Positions 1 to 8,339 of a stretch of DNA of 64,000 bases are shown in pieces. Below the pieces are notes generated by a model, which was given only the letters and a program-made list of their open reading frames with translations, was not told the origin of the DNA and did not search any database. This DNA comes from JAUYQR01 sp963822435. GTDB lineage: Bacteria; Pseudomonadota; Alphaproteobacteria; Rhodobacterales; Rhodobacteraceae. The stretch covers positions 1 to 64,000 of the forward strand of contig CAWGHN010000006.1 in assembly GCA_963822435.1 (NCBI GenBank), in the 5' to 3' direction. Position numbers and translations under genes: made by a program. Numbering within the stretch: the first letter of the stretch is position 1; each line of letters begins with the position of its first letter.

Positions 1-130
1 TTTGAAGAACCCGGATTCCAGGTCTGTTGCTACCTCGTGCCAAAGCCTTAGCCCCCGAGCCCGTAGGCTCGCGCAGCCTCAATCTGCGCCCTAGGACATC
101 AAGATTTGGCAGAAGCCAAATGCCAGCAGG

Positions 131-262
131 ATGGCCAAAAAACTTCATCGACTCGCACGATTGTCTACCCTCAAGTTCGACATCGAGATCAAGGCTGTCA
201 TCGCCCGCTGGTTCAGCCGCATCAAGGATGGTACCGTGCTGAACTTCAAGGCCTACGACTGA
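131..262 (+). CDS. possible small ORF or gene fragment, unknown
   Basis: A 43-codon frame starts ATG GCC AAA AAA and ends TGA. The product is basic and ends in NFKAYD. No family is recognised. The same frame has a stop at 92-94, so it cannot extend far upstream, and the ribosome binding site is poor (AGCAGG directly against the ATG). It may be the tail of a decayed mobile gene or not be coding at all. Confidence 0.2.
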   Translation: MAKKLHRLARLSTLKFDIEIKAVIARWFSRIKDGTVLNFKAYD

Positions 263-292
263 TCTCAACCGCCTAGGTGCGGCTCCTTGACG

Positions 293-318
293 GGAACCGA
301 ACGAACGCTTGCCGCGTT
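293..318 (+). promoter_or_regulatory. sigma-EcfG-type promoter
   Basis: GGAAC (293-297), a 17-base spacer and CGTT (315-318) match the alphaproteobacterial general stress response consensus exactly. It lies 29 bases ahead of the proposed TTG start of the RcnB-like gene. It is one of nine perfect matches in the window. Confidence 0.65.
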
Positions 319-346
319 CGTTCGAAGTTCTTCAAGCGAGGCGGCC

Positions 347-691
347 TTGCGAACTCTCGTCCTTCCAGTTCTCATCATCGCAACAGCCCTTCCCGCTTAC
401 TCCGGGGAGTGTGCGTCACTCGTGAGGTCGGTCTGCTCAGAGACGGTCGATCATCCGACACCAGGTCGCAAAGTGATCAAACTAAATCCGAGCGCGACGC
501 CCTACAAGGTGGGGGACACCTTTCCCGTCGAGAGCCGCTCGCTTCTTATGGACCCGGCGCGCTATGATCTTAAGCCTTCGGATGGCAGCTGGCGCTACTA
601 TGCCATGGGCGGAGTGGTCTATCGGGTCGAGAACGTGTCGGGCCTGGTGCTGGAGCTGATCCGCACCCCGCGCACGGCGCATCTGCGCTGA
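347..691 (+). CDS. secreted RcnB-like protein
   Basis: The predicted product is a small periplasmic protein (114 aa) with a signal peptide (hydrophobic run TLVLPVLIIATALPAYS) and a C-terminal half that resembles the RcnB fold: YKVGDTFP, a WRYYAMGGVVYRVEN strand pair, then GLVLELI. In E. coli RcnB helps control periplasmic nickel/cobalt; that is family knowledge. I chose the TTG at 347 rather than the ATG at 287. GAGG lies five bases ahead of it, the signal peptide then begins directly, and the stress promoter at 293-318 would start transcription after 287. The nearby dmeRF and nik genes fit a metal role, but RcnB-like folds are also common in stress proteins of unknown function. Confidence 0.65.
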   Translation: MRTLVLPVLIIATALPAYSGECASLVRSVCSETVDHPTPGRKVIKLNPSATPYKVGDTFPVESRSLLMDPARYDLKPSDGSWRYYAMGGVVYRVENVSGLVLELIRTPRTAHLR

Positions 692-1288
692 GTGTGCGCT
701 TCTGATTTCGGGCTGATGCTCACTCCGCCGCCATCTGCTTGAGGCAAGATCGCAAGATAGCAGACTAAGTGGTTCACCGAACGTGATCGGGCATCGCGAG
801 CGGCCGAAGCCCGTCGGGCGATCGCACCGTGCCATAGACAATCTGGCAATTTTCGGAGGAACCTCAAAACGAAGTGGGATAAATTTTTCGGCGAAGGAGC
901 TGAGGGACCCATTCGTTGCCTCAAGTTTAAAACATCCCGTGAAATGCGGATGCCGCGATGGACCCATTTAGCTTTGAGCGGCTCGTCAGCTGTGGGTGCA
1001 TACCCGACACGTTATTGTTAATAAATGTTTTTCCAGATACCCGTAGACCGGACGTGTAATCTCGGCTCAAGGTTTGCCGTGGACGACGTCGTTCACAATG
1101 CCATCCAAAACGAAACGCAATTGCTTTTTTCGCCTGCTCGCCTTTGGACGTTCTTCCCTCGTTCGAGGTTTCGAAACCTAACAAGGAAAACGCATCAGGG
1201 CGACCGCTGCAAATTGGGAATCCCGGATCGGTGAAGGCCTCTTGGCCGGAAGTCAAACCTTGCAAGCTGAGTTGGCCGGCCCTAAAGA
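692..1288. other. about 600 bp with no supported gene
   Basis: The frames here are short, overlap on both strands and lack convincing ribosome binding sites or family similarity. Composition is less GC-rich than the flanks. An AT-rich patch at about 1010-1030 (TTATTGTTAATAAATG) could be promoter-like, but nothing ties it to a gene. Confidence 0.4.
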
Positions 1289-1307
1289 TATCCCCTCCAG
1301 GGGGATA
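1289..1307. promoter_or_regulatory. palindromic operator for the CsoR/RcnR-family repressor
   Basis: TATCCCC, five bases, GGGGATA forms a perfect inverted repeat ending five bases before the dmeR start codon. G/C tracts flanked by AT inverted repeats are typical targets of the CsoR/RcnR family, so autoregulation of dmeR-dmeF is likely. The GGGGATAGGA segment also serves as the Shine-Dalgarno region, so repressor binding would cover the start of the gene. Confidence 0.65.
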
Positions 1308-1312
1308 GGATC

Positions 1313-1594
1313 ATGGCGAGCGACGCACACACCCACGCAGGCCATCCCGACATCATCAAGCGTTTGCGCCGTGCCGACGGGCATTTGCGCTCCGTGATCG
1401 AGATGCTCGAGCAGGATCGACCCTGTCTCGACATTGCCCAGCAGCTTCTTGCCGTCGAAAAGGCGATTGTTCAGGCCAAGAAGGTACTGATTCACGATCA
1501 CATCGACCATTGCCTCAATGCGATTGCAGAGCCTTTGGCTAAGGGCGATCGGGTGCAGATCGACGAGTTCAAGCTGATCGCCAAGTACCTGTGA
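1313..1594 (+). CDS. dmeR: CsoR/RcnR-family metal-sensing repressor DmeR
   Basis: A 93-aa all-helical DUF156 repressor. The metal ligand set can be read as Cys38, His63 and Cys67 (DRPCLD and HDHIDHC), with several N-terminal histidines (H6, H8, H11) that could complete a Ni/Co site. This C-H-C pattern is shared by Cu-sensing CsoR and Ni-sensing InrS, and differs from the C-H-H set of RcnR. The gene lies 12 bases upstream of a cation diffusion facilitator, as in the rhizobial dmeRF operon, and has a family-type operator directly upstream. Ni(II)/Co(II) sensing is inferred from context; copper is not excluded by the residues alone. Confidence 0.85.
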   Translation: MASDAHTHAGHPDIIKRLRRADGHLRSVIEMLEQDRPCLDIAQQLLAVEKAIVQAKKVLIHDHIDHCLNAIAEPLAKGDRVQIDEFKLIAKYL

Positions 1595-1606
1595 AAGGGA
1601 CGCCGC

Positions 1607-2974
1607 ATGAACGCGCTCTTGTCTTGGCTGGGATATGGGGACGGTGAGCATGTTCTTGCTGGCCCTGGGCACGGCCATGCCGGTGGGTATGACCATGGCG
1701 CCGGCGAGCACGGTCACACCCACGGTGTGATTGATCCGACGATCACCACCACGAGCCGTGGGATCTGGGCGATAAAATGGTCGTTCGTGCTCTTGGCACT
1801 GACGGCTGCGGCACAATTGGTCGTGGTTATCATCTCGGGCTCGGTCGCTCTCCTTGCCGATACGATCCACAATGTCGGGGACGCAGTCACCGCGATTCCG
1901 CTCTGGGTCGCCTTCATGCTGGTGCGCCGCAAGCCGTCGCGAATGTTTACCTATGGTTTGGGCCGGGTCGAGGATCTTGCCGGACTGTTCATTGTGGCGA
2001 TTATCCTCTTTTCCGCCATCGTCGCTGGCTATCAATCGATCTTGCGCCTGATTGACCCGCAACCGATCACGCATCTGGGCTGGGTCTTGGCGGCCGGTGT
2101 CATCGGGTTTGTCGGCAATGAAGTGGTTGCCATTTTTCGCATCCGCGTAGGGCTCGAAATCAATTCGGCCGCCCTGATCGCCGATGGCTATCATGCCCGC
2201 ACCGACGGATTTACCAGCCTCGCCGTCGTTTTGGGAGCCATCGGCGTCTGGATGGGATTTCCGCTGGCCGATCCGATTGTTGGATTGGTGATCACGGCGG
2301 CCATTTTCGTGATTGTCTGGCAATCTGCACGGGCCGTGCTGACCCGCATGCTGGATGGCGTTGAGCCGGACATCCTGAACGAAATCGATCACGTCGCCGA
2401 GCATGTCGCAGGGGTGATGCGTGTTCATGCGGTGCAGGCGCGCTGGCTGGGCCACCGGCTGCACGCAGAAATGTCCGTCCAGATCGATGAGACATTGCCC
2501 CTGGCTGACGCGTTGCGGATCGTTGATCACATGCGAACGGAACTCTTCGCACATCTGCCAGTTCTGTCGCAGGTCTCGATCCGGATCGAAGCGCCGGCGA
2601 ATGACAGCGCCGGTCATGCTATCGCGCCGCGCCATTCCGACGCACATTCGCACCACCATGCGCCAGAACCGTTCCGGTTCGAAGCCGGGCTTGCTGCGGG
2701 TCTTGTAGAGATTGTGGATACGCCAGGTGGTGAAAGAATGCGCCTTACGCTGGTGCGGCACGTCGAGGGACTATCGGCAAAGGTGGTGATTGATCGCCCC
2801 GATGGCCCGGAGGTTCTGGAGCTTGTGCCGGATATGGACAACCACCACAGCTTGACCAGCTATGCCGTGCCTGCCGAGCCACATGAGTTCGACGCGACGC
2901 TCGTATTGACCGCGAGTGACACATCCGAAACCCTTCCGTTCCGCATGATGGAGCCGGACGGGCATCACCATTGA
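1607..2974 (+). CDS. dmeF: cation diffusion facilitator, Co/Ni efflux (DmeF-like)
   Basis: A 455-aa inner-membrane divalent cation/proton antiporter. The N-terminus is histidine-rich (HGHAGGYDHG, EHGHTHG). Transmembrane metal-site motifs are visible as HNVGD in TM2 and HARTD in TM5, the HxxxD pairs of the family. A cytoplasmic domain follows from about residue 240. The C-terminus carries an extra domain of about 140 residues after a second histidine patch (HSDAHSHHH), longer than a minimal CDF protein of about 300 residues. It is co-transcribed with dmeR (12-base gap) and followed after 9 bases by an MFS exporter. Co/Ni specificity is taken from the dmeR-dmeF pairing. Confidence 0.85.
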   Translation: MNALLSWLGYGDGEHVLAGPGHGHAGGYDHGAGEHGHTHGVIDPTITTTSRGIWAIKWSFVLLALTAAAQLVVVIISGSVALLADTIHNVGDAVTAIPLWVAFMLVRRKPSRMFTYGLGRVEDLAGLFIVAIILFSAIVAGYQSILRLIDPQPITHLGWVLAAGVIGFVGNEVVAIFRIRVGLEINSAALIADGYHARTDGFTSLAVVLGAIGVWMGFPLADPIVGLVITAAIFVIVWQSARAVLTRMLDGVEPDILNEIDHVAEHVAGVMRVHAVQARWLGHRLHAEMSVQIDETLPLADALRIVDHMRTELFAHLPVLSQVSIRIEAPANDSAGHAIAPRHSDAHSHHHAPEPFRFEAGLAAGLVEIVDTPGGERMRLTLVRHVEGLSAKVVIDRPDGPEVLELVPDMDNHHSLTSYAVPAEPHEFDATLVLTASDTSETLPFRMMEPDGHHH

Positions 2975-2983
2975 AAGCCACAC

Positions 2984-4291
2984 ATGCTTGGAACGTTGAA
3001 AAACCCGATCTTTCGTCACCTCTTTGCCGCACAGATCGTGGCGTTGGTGGGCACTGGTCTTGCGACCGTGGCACTTGGTCTTCTTGCTTGGAAGCTCGCC
3101 GGTGACAACGCGGGTGCCGTGCTCGGTACCGCCCTGGCCATAAAGATGATTGCCTATGTCACGCTGGCTCCGGTAGCGGCGGCCGTTGCCGAGCGCCTGC
3201 CGCGCCGCGCCTTTTTGGTGGCGCTGGATTTGATCCGGGCGGGCATCATCGCCTGCCTCCCCTTCGTCGATCAGGTTTGGCAGATCTATGTGCTGATCTT
3301 CTTCCTTCAGGCCGCATCGGCAGGGTTCACTCCGGCCTTTCAGGCTGTGATCCCGGATGTTTTGAAGGACGAGGACGACTATACCAATGCCTTGTCGCTC
3401 TTGCGTCTGGCCGAGGATATGGAACAACTCGCCTCGCCCATGATCGCGGCGGCACTACTAACTGTCGTCAGCTTTCCCGTCCTGTTCGCAGGCACAGTGG
3501 TGGGCTTTTGCGCTTCGGCGCTGCTGGTAGTTACCGCCCGCCTGCCGGATCGCGTCAAAGTAGAGCCCGGACATTTCTGGATGGACGTGACCAAGGGCAT
3601 CCGCATCTACACCCGAACGCCGCGCCTGCGAGGGCTGATGGTGATGGAGGCAGCCGTCGCTGCCGCCGGTGCGATGGTCTACGTGAACACCGTGGTTCTG
3701 GTGCAGGCCCGGCTGGGCTTGGGCGAGGAATCCGTGGCGCTGGCCTTCGCAGGTTTTGGCGCGGGGTCGATGCTGGCGGCGTTCCTATTGCCCCGTATCC
3801 TTGACCGGTTGGCGGACCGCCCGGTGATGATCGGAGGCGCCGCCCTGATGGTCGCGGGCGTGGCGCTGGTGCCTCTGGTGACCAGCCTTGCCGCGCTGAT
3901 CGCGCTTTGGGCGGCAATCGGCTTTGGCTTTTCGCTGACGCAGACGCCCATTGGCCGCATCATCAACCGCTCCGCGCGCGAAGCTGACCGGGGCGCCGTG
4001 TTTGCCGCGCAGTTCGCGCTGTCGCACGCCTGCTGGCTGGTGACCTATCCACTGGCAGGCTGGATCGGCGCAGGGGCGGGGCTGACGGCTGCGGCCCTCG
4101 TTCTTGCCGGGATCGGTTCGCTTGGGCTTGTGGCCGTGTTGCGCATCTGGCCGACGCAGGACGCCAGTGAAATGGCGCACGACCACCCGGACCTGCCACC
4201 TGATCACCCGCATCTGGCCGAACATGGGCCCCATCACGCCCATTCTTTCGTGATCGACGATCTGCACCGCCGCTGGCCACGCGCGGCCTGA
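2984..4291 (+). CDS. MFS exporter with His-rich tail (NreB-like)
   Basis: A 435-aa major facilitator protein of the 12-TM drug/metal exporter type; residues 1-400 alternate hydrophobic helices with a basic A-like loop (AERLPRRAF). The last 40 residues are histidine-rich (MAHDHPDLPPDHPHL, HGPHHAHS), as in nickel-resistance MFS proteins such as NreB. It sits third in the dmeR-dmeF operon, so nickel or cobalt efflux is the natural inference. The NVFRHL-type N-terminus (NPIFRHLFAAQIVAL) also resembles generic MFS proteins, so specificity rests on the tail and the context. Confidence 0.75.
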   Translation: MLGTLKNPIFRHLFAAQIVALVGTGLATVALGLLAWKLAGDNAGAVLGTALAIKMIAYVTLAPVAAAVAERLPRRAFLVALDLIRAGIIACLPFVDQVWQIYVLIFFLQAASAGFTPAFQAVIPDVLKDEDDYTNALSLLRLAEDMEQLASPMIAAALLTVVSFPVLFAGTVVGFCASALLVVTARLPDRVKVEPGHFWMDVTKGIRIYTRTPRLRGLMVMEAAVAAAGAMVYVNTVVLVQARLGLGEESVALAFAGFGAGSMLAAFLLPRILDRLADRPVMIGGAALMVAGVALVPLVTSLAALIALWAAIGFGFSLTQTPIGRIINRSAREADRGAVFAAQFALSHACWLVTYPLAGWIGAGAGLTAAALVLAGIGSLGLVAVLRIWPTQDASEMAHDHPDLPPDHPHLAEHGPHHAHSFVIDDLHRRWPRAA

Positions 4292-4293
4292 TC

Positions 4294-4725
4294 ATGATCG
4301 AGCTTGGTGGATTGTTTCTGGCAGCCTTTGCCGCCGCCACGCTGATCCCTGCACAGTCTGAGGCGGTGCTGGTTGCTTTGATCCTTTCCGCGAACCAACC
4401 GGTCTGGCTGCTTTTGTTGGTTGCAACGGTCGGCAACGTGCTCGGCTCCGCTGTGAACTGGGCGATGGGGAGGTTTCTCATCCGCTTTGCCGGCCGCCGC
4501 TGGTTTCCAGCATCCGTAACGCAGATCGATAAGGCCACAGGCTGGTATGCGCGTTGGGGACATTGGAGCTTGTTGGCTTCGTGGGTTCCCGTGATCGGCG
4601 ATCCCTTAACCCTTGTCGCGGGCGTGCTGCGCGAACCATTCGGGCGATTCTTGGTGATCGTTACCTTGGCCAAAGGCGGTCGGTATCTGGTGCTTGCGTG
4701 GATCACGCACGGCTTGGCAAGCTGA
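4294..4725 (+). CDS. YqaA-family (DedA-like) membrane protein
   Basis: A 143-aa protein with several membrane segments and the YqaA-type pattern ATLIPAQSEAVL near the N-terminus, GNVLGSAVNWAMGRF in the middle and SWVPVIGDPLTLVAGVLR toward the end. The family is related to the SNARE-associated/DedA proteins; its biochemical role is not established. Two bases separate it from the MFS gene, so it belongs to the metal efflux operon. Its stop codon is only five bases from the stop of the convergent gntR gene, and no hairpin fits between them. Confidence 0.75.
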   Translation: MIELGGLFLAAFAAATLIPAQSEAVLVALILSANQPVWLLLLVATVGNVLGSAVNWAMGRFLIRFAGRRWFPASVTQIDKATGWYARWGHWSLLASWVPVIGDPLTLVAGVLREPFGRFLVIVTLAKGGRYLVLAWITHGLAS

Positions 4726-4730
4726 CGGGA

Positions 4731-5459
4731 TCAGGACGACGGTCCAAACCTAGCCGTCAGATCAAAGGCGTCACCACGGAATACCTGCTTGGCAATCGTC
4801 AAGGTTTCCTCACCGCGCCACGTCCTCCTCTCTACCAAGAGGCACGGCATACCAATGCTGATCTCAAGGCAGCGGGCTGTTAATGGATCGGCGGCGATTG
4901 CTGCAATCCGATGTTCGGCTTCGGTCCAGGGCACATGTCCCAGCAACCAAGGTCCGGGCGGTTCGGTTCGAAAATCCGCCTCTGCTGCACCGGGCACAGC
5001 ATCGAGAAAGATGTGCCGGTCCTCGATCAGCACGGGACTGTCATCTGCGTGATGGATAGAGCGGACGAAGCGGCTTTGGCCCAAATGATGTCCTTCGGAC
5101 CCCAGATGCACGCAACAGGGCGGGCGCAGTTCATCGAGGATGGCTTGGTAGCCATAGCGGGCCCCGCGCGCCTCGATGTCGGCGCGAATGTCTGGGATCG
5201 TCAGCACACCTGCGTGCATCTTTGGCCGGGCGACGCTCGTGCCCGCACGACGATTGCGGATGATCAGTCCTGTTGCTGCCAGTGAGGCCATCGCCTTGTT
5301 CACCGTCATCCGTGAACAGCCATAGCGGGCCATCATTTCCGTTTCCGTCGGAAGACGATCCCCTGGCTTTAGCTCCCCCGATAGGATGCGTGCCTCCACC
5401 TCGGCCCGGATGCGGGCGTGCAAAGTTGCGGGGCGCGTGTCAGGGGCATGGTCGTGCAT
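4731..5459 (-). CDS. GntR-family regulator, HutC/UTRA type
   Basis: A 242-aa regulator with an N-terminal winged helix (ILSGELKPGDRLPTETEM, then YGCSRMTVNKAMASL as recognition region) and a C-terminal UTRA ligand-binding domain (VEFDR-like core, LVERRTW near the end). It is the last gene of the nikABCDE-like operon, three bases after nikE, so it probably controls this importer in response to a small molecule. HutC relatives respond to urocanate, a histidine breakdown product. Histidine is a known nickel chelator for NikA, which makes a link attractive, but the ligand here is unknown. Nickel importers are usually controlled by NikR, so a HutC-type partner is unusual. Confidence 0.8.
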   Translation of the reverse strand: MHDHAPDTRPATLHARIRAEVEARILSGELKPGDRLPTETEMMARYGCSRMTVNKAMASLAATGLIIRNRRAGTSVARPKMHAGVLTIPDIRADIEARGARYGYQAILDELRPPCCVHLGSEGHHLGQSRFVRSIHHADDSPVLIEDRHIFLDAVPGAAEADFRTEPPGPWLLGHVPWTEAEHRIAAIAADPLTARCLEISIGMPCLLVERRTWRGEETLTIAKQVFRGDAFDLTARFGPSS

Positions 5460-5462
5460 GCG

Positions 5463-6449
5463 TCAGATCATGGCATGAATGTTTGCGTCGGCAAGGTGGC
5501 AGGCCGCTGCTCCACCATGCTGTACGGCTCGAAGCACAGGCTCGGCTTCTCGGCAGCGTGGTTCGACCACCGGGCAGCGCGTGGAAAACCGACACCCAGG
5601 CGGCGGATTGCGGGGGCTGGGTGGGTCGCCTGCCAGCAGGATGCGCGGACGTGTCGCCTCGATCCGCGGATCGGGCGAGGGAACGGCGGAGAGAAGCGCC
5701 TGACTGTAGGGATGGGCGGGGTCGGCGAAGAGAGCCTTCGCAACCCCTTCCTCAGCCACGCGGCCGAGATACATGACGGTTACTGCCGAACAGACCTCGC
5801 GCACGATGGCCAGGTCGTGGGCCACGATGACGATGGTCAGGCCAAGCTGTGCCTGGAGCCGGGCGAAGAGGTTGACGATCTGCGCCCGGACGGACACGTC
5901 CAGCGCCGACAGCGGCTCGTCGCAGATCAGGACCTGCGGCGATAGCGCCAGCGCCCGGGCAATGGCGACGCGCTGTCTTTGCCCGCCCGACAGCGACCGG
6001 GGCAAACGGTCCAGAACCGTTGCCGGCAAGGCCACAAGGTCGAGGAGTTCAGCCACGCGTGCCCGGCGGGCTTTCGCATCGCCGACGCCGTGGATCTGCA
6101 GAGGTTCCTCCAAGGTTTGGCCGACAGTTTGGCGGCGGCTCATGCTGCCGAGCGGGTCCTGGAAAATGAACTGCACGGCGCGAGCAAAGCCATTGCGGTC
6201 GGATCGCGCCCAGTCCGCACGGTCGCGGCCAAGGATCTGCACTTGCCCCTCCGTGGCACTTTGCAGCCCGATCAGCGCGCGGGCAAGCGTGGTCTTGCCG
6301 CAACCGCTTTCGCCGACGATGCCGTGGAACGCACCTCGCGCGACGGTCAGATCAACACCATCGACCGCGCGGACGAGGCCTGCAGCGGTCTGGAAGTGGA
6401 CCTTGAGGCCCTTGGCGACAATTGCGTCAGTCATTGGGGCATCAGTCAT
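5463..6449 (-). CDS. nikE: ABC transporter ATP-binding protein (NikE/DppF-like)
   Basis: A 328-aa ATPase of the peptide/nickel importer class. Visible motifs are Walker A GESGCGKTT (about residue 50), Q-loop FQDPLGSM, signature LSGGQRQRV, Walker B LICDEP and the H-loop AHDLA. The C-terminal oligopeptide/dipeptide domain with CRFSTRCP (cysteines of the OppD/F iron-sulfur-like motif) is present. It overlaps nikD by eight bases and hydrolyses ATP with it at the cytoplasmic face of NikBC. Confidence 0.8.
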   Translation of the reverse strand: MTDAPMTDAIVAKGLKVHFQTAAGLVRAVDGVDLTVARGAFHGIVGESGCGKTTLARALIGLQSATEGQVQILGRDRADWARSDRNGFARAVQFIFQDPLGSMSRRQTVGQTLEEPLQIHGVGDAKARRARVAELLDLVALPATVLDRLPRSLSGGQRQRVAIARALALSPQVLICDEPLSALDVSVRAQIVNLFARLQAQLGLTIVIVAHDLAIVREVCSAVTVMYLGRVAEEGVAKALFADPAHPYSQALLSAVPSPDPRIEATRPRILLAGDPPSPRNPPPGCRFSTRCPVVEPRCREAEPVLRAVQHGGAAACHLADANIHAMI

Positions 6450-7449
6450 GGGTCACGATCCCCTCGGCGGCGATGACAACGGGACAGGCGACGCGATGCG
6501 GCACCGGGCCTGCGCCCACCTTGACCAGCGGCGGGCGGTGGGTTCGGCACTGCGGATGGACACGTTCGCACCGGTCGGCAAAGCGGCAGCCGGGTTCCAG
6601 CTGCGCTTGGTTGGGCGGGATGCCGGGGATTTCCTTCGTGCCCGTCGCGTTGTCGCTGCGGAAGTCGGGGACCGAGGCGAGAAGGCCGCGGGTGTACGGA
6701 TGCACGGGTGCTGTCAGCACGTCGATGGCGCTGCCCTCCTCGGCCACCTGGCCTGCATAAAGGACAGCTACGCGGTCGGCCAGCACCGACACAGCGCCAA
6801 TATCATGGGTGATCAAAATCACCGCGATGCCGTCTTCCTTCTGGATCTGGCGGATCAGGGCAAGGATCTGCGCCTGCACCGTGGCATCCAGTGCCGTGGT
6901 CGGCTCATCCGCGATCAGCACGCGGGGGCGGGCAGCGAGCGCAAGGGCAATCATCGCGCGTTGTAGCATCCCGCCGGACAGTTCGTGCGGATAGCGATCA
7001 TAGCGGTCTTCCGGGTCAGGGATGCCGGAACGTGCCAGCAGCGAGACGGCTTCCTTCTTTGCCTTTTCCGCTGACAGTCCTGCGAAGCGGCGGGCCTGCT
7101 CGGCCAGCTGCGGGCCGATCTTGAGCATCGGGTTCAGGGCTGACATTGGGTCTTGAAAGATCACCCCGAAGAACCCGCCGCGCAGCCGGCTGAGGTCGGC
7201 GGGCGACATCGACAGGATGTCCTTCCCATCCGCCCGTGCCGTTCCGCGCAGGTCGACTGCAACGCCTTCCGGCAGGAGCCCCAACGGCCCCAGCGTCATC
7301 ACCGTCTTGCCCGAGCCGCTTTCGCCGACAATCGCCAGCGTCTCACCGGGGGCCACATGGAACCCCGCCCTATCCACCGCGCGGACCGAAACGGTAGGAG
7401 TGTAGAGGTCGATCACCAGCCCTTCGACTTCGTAGATGGGCGCGCTCAT
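6442..7449 (-). CDS. nikD: ABC transporter ATP-binding protein (NikD/DppD-like)
   Basis: A 335-aa ATPase. Walker A GESGSGKTV, signature LSGGMLQRA, Walker B LIADEPTTALD and H-loop THDIGAV are clear, followed by the C-terminal CRFADRCERVHPQC domain. The start at 7449 (MSAPIYEVEGL) overlaps the stop of nikC by four bases (ATGA); the reading frame is open further upstream, but that stretch is out-of-frame nikC sequence. Confidence 0.8.
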   Translation of the reverse strand: MSAPIYEVEGLVIDLYTPTVSVRAVDRAGFHVAPGETLAIVGESGSGKTVMTLGPLGLLPEGVAVDLRGTARADGKDILSMSPADLSRLRGGFFGVIFQDPMSALNPMLKIGPQLAEQARRFAGLSAEKAKKEAVSLLARSGIPDPEDRYDRYPHELSGGMLQRAMIALALAARPRVLIADEPTTALDATVQAQILALIRQIQKEDGIAVILITHDIGAVSVLADRVAVLYAGQVAEEGSAIDVLTAPVHPYTRGLLASVPDFRSDNATGTKEIPGIPPNQAQLEPGCRFADRCERVHPQCRTHRPPLVKVGAGPVPHRVACPVVIAAEGIVTHD

Positions 7450-8339
7450 GCCTCGACCTCTTTGCGAGCGTTTTCCTCGACAGCGCGGGCGGCCTTCTTG
7501 CGGGCAAGGAACCGGCCCCGCACGGCGCGCGGCACCTTCTGAAGGGCGAACGCCTCGCCCAACAGGTTGAAGCTGACGACAACGGCGGTCAGCGCCAAGC
7601 CCGGGATGATCACGAGCGCCGCGTTCTCTTCGATATAGGACATGCCATCGACCAGCATCTGGCCCCACTCGGGCGTGGGCGGAGCGACGCCAAGACCCAG
7701 GAACGAGAGCGTGGCAATTGCCAGCACCAGCGCGCCTGCGTCGGCGCTGGCATAGACCACGACCAGCCCCAGCACATGCGGCAGGATATGGCGGGTGAAG
7801 ATCCAGATGTGGCTGGCCCCCATCACCCGCGCCGCCTCGATGTAGGGTTGCTGAAGTTCAGCCACCACAACCGCGCGGCTCATCCTTGCGTAGTTGGCCC
7901 ACCACGCCATGGTCAGGGCGACGATCATCTTCCAGTAGTCGCTCATCCAGGCGAAGTTCTCGCCCGAAAATACTCCCATCAGCGCCAGCGCGATCACCAG
8001 CGAGGGCAAGGCGAGGGCGATGTCGATGACCGAGATCAGCACCAGTTCGGTCTTACCCCCGACATACCCGGCGAAGGAACCGATCACGACGCCAATCGCC
8101 AGTGCCGCCACCAGAACGAAGGCCATGGCCACCAGCGACGTGCGCGCGCCGCCGATTATGCGGCTGAACATGTCGCGGCCAAGATAGTCGGTGCCCAGCC
8201 AGTGCGCGCCGGATGGTCCCTGCAGAAGCGCGCCATAGTCCTGCGCGGCGGGGTCATGCGTCATGATCCAGGGCGAGAAGATGCCGATCAGGACAAAGAG
8301 GACTGCGGGGGCAAGGATCGCCCAGGGCCAGTTCTTCAT
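7446..8339 (-). CDS. nikC: ABC transporter permease (NikC/DppC-like)
   Basis: A 297-aa inner-membrane permease with an N-terminal helix, the DppC-type PAAQDYGALLQGPSGAHWLG segment preceding GTDYLGRDMFSR, and the EAA loop region EAARVMGASHIWI in the second half. Overlaps nikB and nikD by four bases at each end, indicating translational coupling. Confidence 0.8.
   Translation of the reverse strand: MKNWPWAILAPAVLFVLIGIFSPWIMTHDPAAQDYGALLQGPSGAHWLGTDYLGRDMFSRIIGGARTSLVAMAFVLVAALAIGVVIGSFAGYVGGKTELVLISVIDIALALPSLVIALALMGVFSGENFAWMSDYWKMIVALTMAWWANYARMSRAVVVAELQQPYIEAARVMGASHIWIFTRHILPHVLGLVVVYASADAGALVLAIATLSFLGLGVAPPTPEWGQMLVDGMSYIEENAALVIIPGLALTAVVVSFNLLGEAFALQKVPRAVRGRFLARKKAARAVEENARKEVEA

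Noticed and set aside
1253..2761. A 502-codon minus-strand frame opposite dmeR-dmeF.
   Set aside because: No family similarity, biased to His, Arg, Gln and Asp, and covers two well-identified genes.
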